DNA from: Ancylobacter polymorphus
Lineage (GTDB): Bacteria > Pseudomonadota > Alphaproteobacteria > Rhizobiales > Xanthobacteraceae
Assembly (NCBI RefSeq): GCF_022836935.1
Contig: NZ_CP083239.1
Coordinates: 4,168,001-4,232,000 of the forward strand
Direction of reading: 5' to 3'
Length of the DNA: 64,000 nucleotides
A program made the position numbers and the translations under genes. Shown piece by piece: positions 62,029-64,000 of this stretch. How positions within the stretch are numbered: position 1 is the stretch's first letter; every line of letters begins with the position of its first letter. The notes under the pieces were generated by a model that was not told where the DNA came from, made no database searches, and worked only from the letters and a program-made list of their open reading frames with translations.

Positions 62029-62997
62029 ATGCTGGTCTTTGTCGTTGAAACGGTCACCGGGGGTGGCGCCCTCGGTGCGGAACTTCCGGCCTCGCTGATA
62101 GCCGAAGGCGCGCTGATGCGCGACACGCTGATCGGCGACCTGGAGGATCTTCCCGGCGTCCGGGTGGTCACCACCCATGATGCGCGCTTCCCCGCCCCGC
62201 CGCGCGGCACCAGCACGGCGCTGCGCCTCGGCGACGACCCCGCCTCGGTGTGGCGGCTCATGGCGCGGGAGGCCGATTGCTGCTGGCCGATCGCGCCGGA
62301 AAGCGCGGGCGTGCTCGAACGCCTCGTCTTCGACCTGCGCGCCCAGTGCCGGCGGGTGGTGGCGCCGGAGGCGGAAACCATCGCGCTCTGCGCCAGCAAG
62401 CGGCGCACGGCGCAAGCACTGGCGGCCGCCGGCGTGGCCGTCATTCCCACCTGGCCGCTCGACGCACTGCCGGCGGAGGTCCCCGGCCCCTTCGTGGTCA
62501 AACCGGATGACGGCGCCGGCGGGGTCGGGCTGCGCGTCATCGACCAGCGCCCGACGCCACCCTATCCGCCGGGCCATGTCATCCAGCCCTTGGTCGCGGG
62601 CGAGGCGGCGAGCCTCACTTTGCTGTGCCAGAACGGGCGGACCCATGTTCTGACCGCCAACCGTCAGCACATCGCACGCGACGATGGCAGGTTGCGCTTC
62701 ACCGGCGTCACCGTCGGCGCGTTCCCGGTTGACGAGGCGCTGCGGTCTTTCGGCGAGAGCATCGGCGCGGCGCTGCCGGGTCTGCACGGTCTCGTCGGGG
62801 TCGACTACATCGCGACAGCGGACGGTCCGGTAGCGGTGGAGGTCAATCCGCGCCTCACCACCTCCTATGCGGGCCTGCGCCGGTCGCTGGCGGTCAACCC
62901 GCTGGCCTTCATGAGCGAATTCATCCGCGACGGCGCGGTGCCGGACCTGCCGCACCTGCCGCCTGCCCTTCCCGTCGACATCGTGCCTGAGGAATGA
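62029..62997 (+). CDS. orf17: ATP-grasp protein Orf17, MfnD-like
   Basis: 322 residues. It begins MLVFVVETVTGGGALGAELPAS and has an ATP-grasp core: ALCASKRRTAQALAAAGVAVIP, GPFVVKPDDGAGGVGLRVI, VIQPLVAGEAASLTLLCQNG, LTANRQHIARDDGRLRFTGV and LVGVDYIATADGPVAVEVNPRLTTSYAGLRRSL. This resembles archaeal MfnD, which attaches glutamate to tyramine in methanofuran synthesis; bacterial methylofuran has tyrosine, so the acceptor probably differs. It starts 30 bases from the divergent HisA-like start and overlaps the next gene by four bases (ATGA). Confidence 0.84.
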   Translation: MLVFVVETVTGGGALGAELPASLIAEGALMRDTLIGDLEDLPGVRVVTTHDARFPAPPRGTSTALRLGDDPASVWRLMAREADCCWPIAPESAGVLERLVFDLRAQCRRVVAPEAETIALCASKRRTAQALAAAGVAVIPTWPLDALPAEVPGPFVVKPDDGAGGVGLRVIDQRPTPPYPPGHVIQPLVAGEAASLTLLCQNGRTHVLTANRQHIARDDGRLRFTGVTVGAFPVDEALRSFGESIGAALPGLHGLVGVDYIATADGPVAVEVNPRLTTSYAGLRRSLAVNPLAFMSEFIRDGAVPDLPHLPPALPVDIVPEE

Positions 62998-64000
62998 CCG
63001 TGAAGAGAATTGCCCGCCTGGGATGGGATGTCGGCGGCGCCCATGTGAAGCTCGCCGCCTTCGGGCAGGATGGACGGCTCAAGGCCGTGCGCATCGCCCC
63101 CTGCCCGGTGTGGAAGGGCGAGGAGGCGCTTGCCGCCACGCTGCGCGACCTGCGCGCCGAGTTCGAGCCCGGCGTGCCCTCTGCCGTCACCATGACCGCC
63201 GAGGGCGCCGATCTCTGGCCGGACCGCCACGCCGGCGTGGTCGGCACCGTGGGTCTGCTGATGCAGGCGCTGGCCGGCGCGCCGCTGGCGCTGTTCGCCG
63301 GGCCGGAAGGCTTCGTGCCGCCCGAGCGCGCGGCCGAGCATGCCGAGGCCATCGCCTCGGCCAATTGGTACGCCACCGCCGCCGTTCTGGCGCATCTCCT
63401 GCCCGGCGGCATTCTCGTCGATATCGGCTCGACCACGGCCGACCTCATTCCCTTCGAAGCCGGGCGGGTGACGGCGCGCGGCTTCTCAGATGCCGAACGC
63501 CTCGCCAGCAATGAGCTGGTTTACACAGGCGCCGCCCGCACGCCGGTGATGGCGCTGGCGGCCGAGGCGCCATTCGCGGGCCGCTGGCTGCCGTTGATGG
63601 CTGAGCTGTTCGCTACCACGGCGGATATTCACCGCCTTACCGGCGACCTGACCGAGGAGGCGGATCTCTACCCGAGCGCCGATGGCGGGCCGAAGACGGC
63701 AGAGGCCAGCGCCCGCCGCCTGCTGCGGATGATCGGACAGGATCTCACGCCGCCGCTCCTGCCCAAGGCGAAGGCGCTGGCGCGCCACCTCGCGGAGGCA
63801 CAGATCACCCGCATCGGCCGCGCCTTCGACTGTGTCGCCTCGGCGCAGGAGAACGCGCCGGAGATGCTGGTCGGCGCCGGCGTCGGCCGTTTCATGGCGG
63901 CGCGGCTCGCCGAACGGTGCGACCTGACCTATCTCGACCTTGCCGACGTGCTGACCGACGACCCCGCCCTCTCACGCCAGGCGGCGGACTGCGCCCCGGC
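62994..64000 (+). CDS. Hydantoinase/oxoprolinase-type H4MPT-linked protein (MfnF-like), 3' end outside window
   Basis: At least 335 residues from ATG 62994 (ATGA overlap); GTG 63000 is an alternative. The actin/Hsp70-like ATPase core is evident: RLGWDVGGAHVKLAAFG, AVTMTAEGADLWPDRHAGV, GGILVDIGSTTADLIPFEAGRV and LVGAGVGRFMAARLAE. The family is confined to organisms using H4MPT; an archaeal member (MfnF) joins the furan and tyramine parts of methanofuran. The same role for methylofuran is inferred from the MfnD-like partner directly upstream. No stop codon is reached by the window end. Confidence 0.85.
   Translation, partial: MTVKRIARLGWDVGGAHVKLAAFGQDGRLKAVRIAPCPVWKGEEALAATLRDLRAEFEPGVPSAVTMTAEGADLWPDRHAGVVGTVGLLMQALAGAPLALFAGPEGFVPPERAAEHAEAIASANWYATAAVLAHLLPGGILVDIGSTTADLIPFEAGRVTARGFSDAERLASNELVYTGAARTPVMALAAEAPFAGRWLPLMAELFATTADIHRLTGDLTEEADLYPSADGGPKTAEASARRLLRMIGQDLTPPLLPKAKALARHLAEAQITRIGRAFDCVASAQENAPEMLVGAGVGRFMAARLAERCDLTYLDLADVLTDDPALSRQAADCAP

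Overview
The window is high-GC alphaproteobacterial DNA. It contains a full tetrahydromethanopterin/methylofuran (H4MPT) C1 oxidation island (fhcBADC, mtdB, mch, RFAP synthase and the conserved orfY/orf5/orf7/orf17 genes). It also has a glyoxylate shunt with a ScfR-type regulator, two GntR-FCD regulators, and several families of intergenic palindromes of the kind common in Rhizobiales. I infer a facultative methylotroph of the Rhizobiales, most likely Xanthobacteraceae (Ancylobacter/Starkeya/Xanthobacter-like). The genus cannot be fixed from the sequence alone.

Region by region. (1) 1-9391: a catabolic island with an SDR fragment, two MmgE/PrpD proteins, three isopropylmalate/tartrate-type beta-decarboxylating dehydrogenases, one PdxA2-type dehydrogenase and two GntR-FCD regulators. 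Three copies of an ATTGT-N2-ACAAT palindrome lie at the regulators and at the divergent promoter, so the island looks like one regulon for an unidentified hydroxy-di/tricarboxylate. (2) 9455-12278: a YghU-type glutathione transferase and a ClC channel. (3) 12282-18154: glyoxylate shunt with ScfR-like regulator, an 83-aa unknown, aceA and glcB. (4) 18232-28581: nitroreductase, small GNAT, an FtsK without membrane segments, an aldehyde dehydrogenase, two tandem DMT transporters flanking an overlooked 28-aa membrane protein, a PIF1-like helicase, a 52-aa membrane protein and an Rrf2 regulator with four cysteines. (5) 28756-40161: glutaryl-CoA dehydrogenase, a complete dpp peptide ABC operon, a TonB-ExbD-ExbB operon and a D-2-hydroxyacid dehydrogenase. 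(6) 40216-43639: ParDE toxin-antitoxin, ABC-F ATPase, TrmH methyltransferase. (7) 44033-47942: a five-gene coupled operon for methylofuran/H4MPT-linked functions. (8) 48043-50104: a class II tRNA-like gene with an odd anticodon, then mgtE. (9) 50119-64000: the core H4MPT island.

How the genes work together. MtdB, Mch and Fhc oxidise methylene-H4MPT to formate. RFAP synthase and the ATP-grasp, CitG-like, kinase, MfnB and hydantoinase-like proteins make or modify the two archaeal-type cofactors. Fae, which would feed the pathway, is not in the window. At its usual place between orf7 and orf17 there is instead an opposite-strand HisA-like gene. The glyoxylate shunt and glutaryl-CoA dehydrogenase fit growth on acetyl-CoA-yielding substrates.
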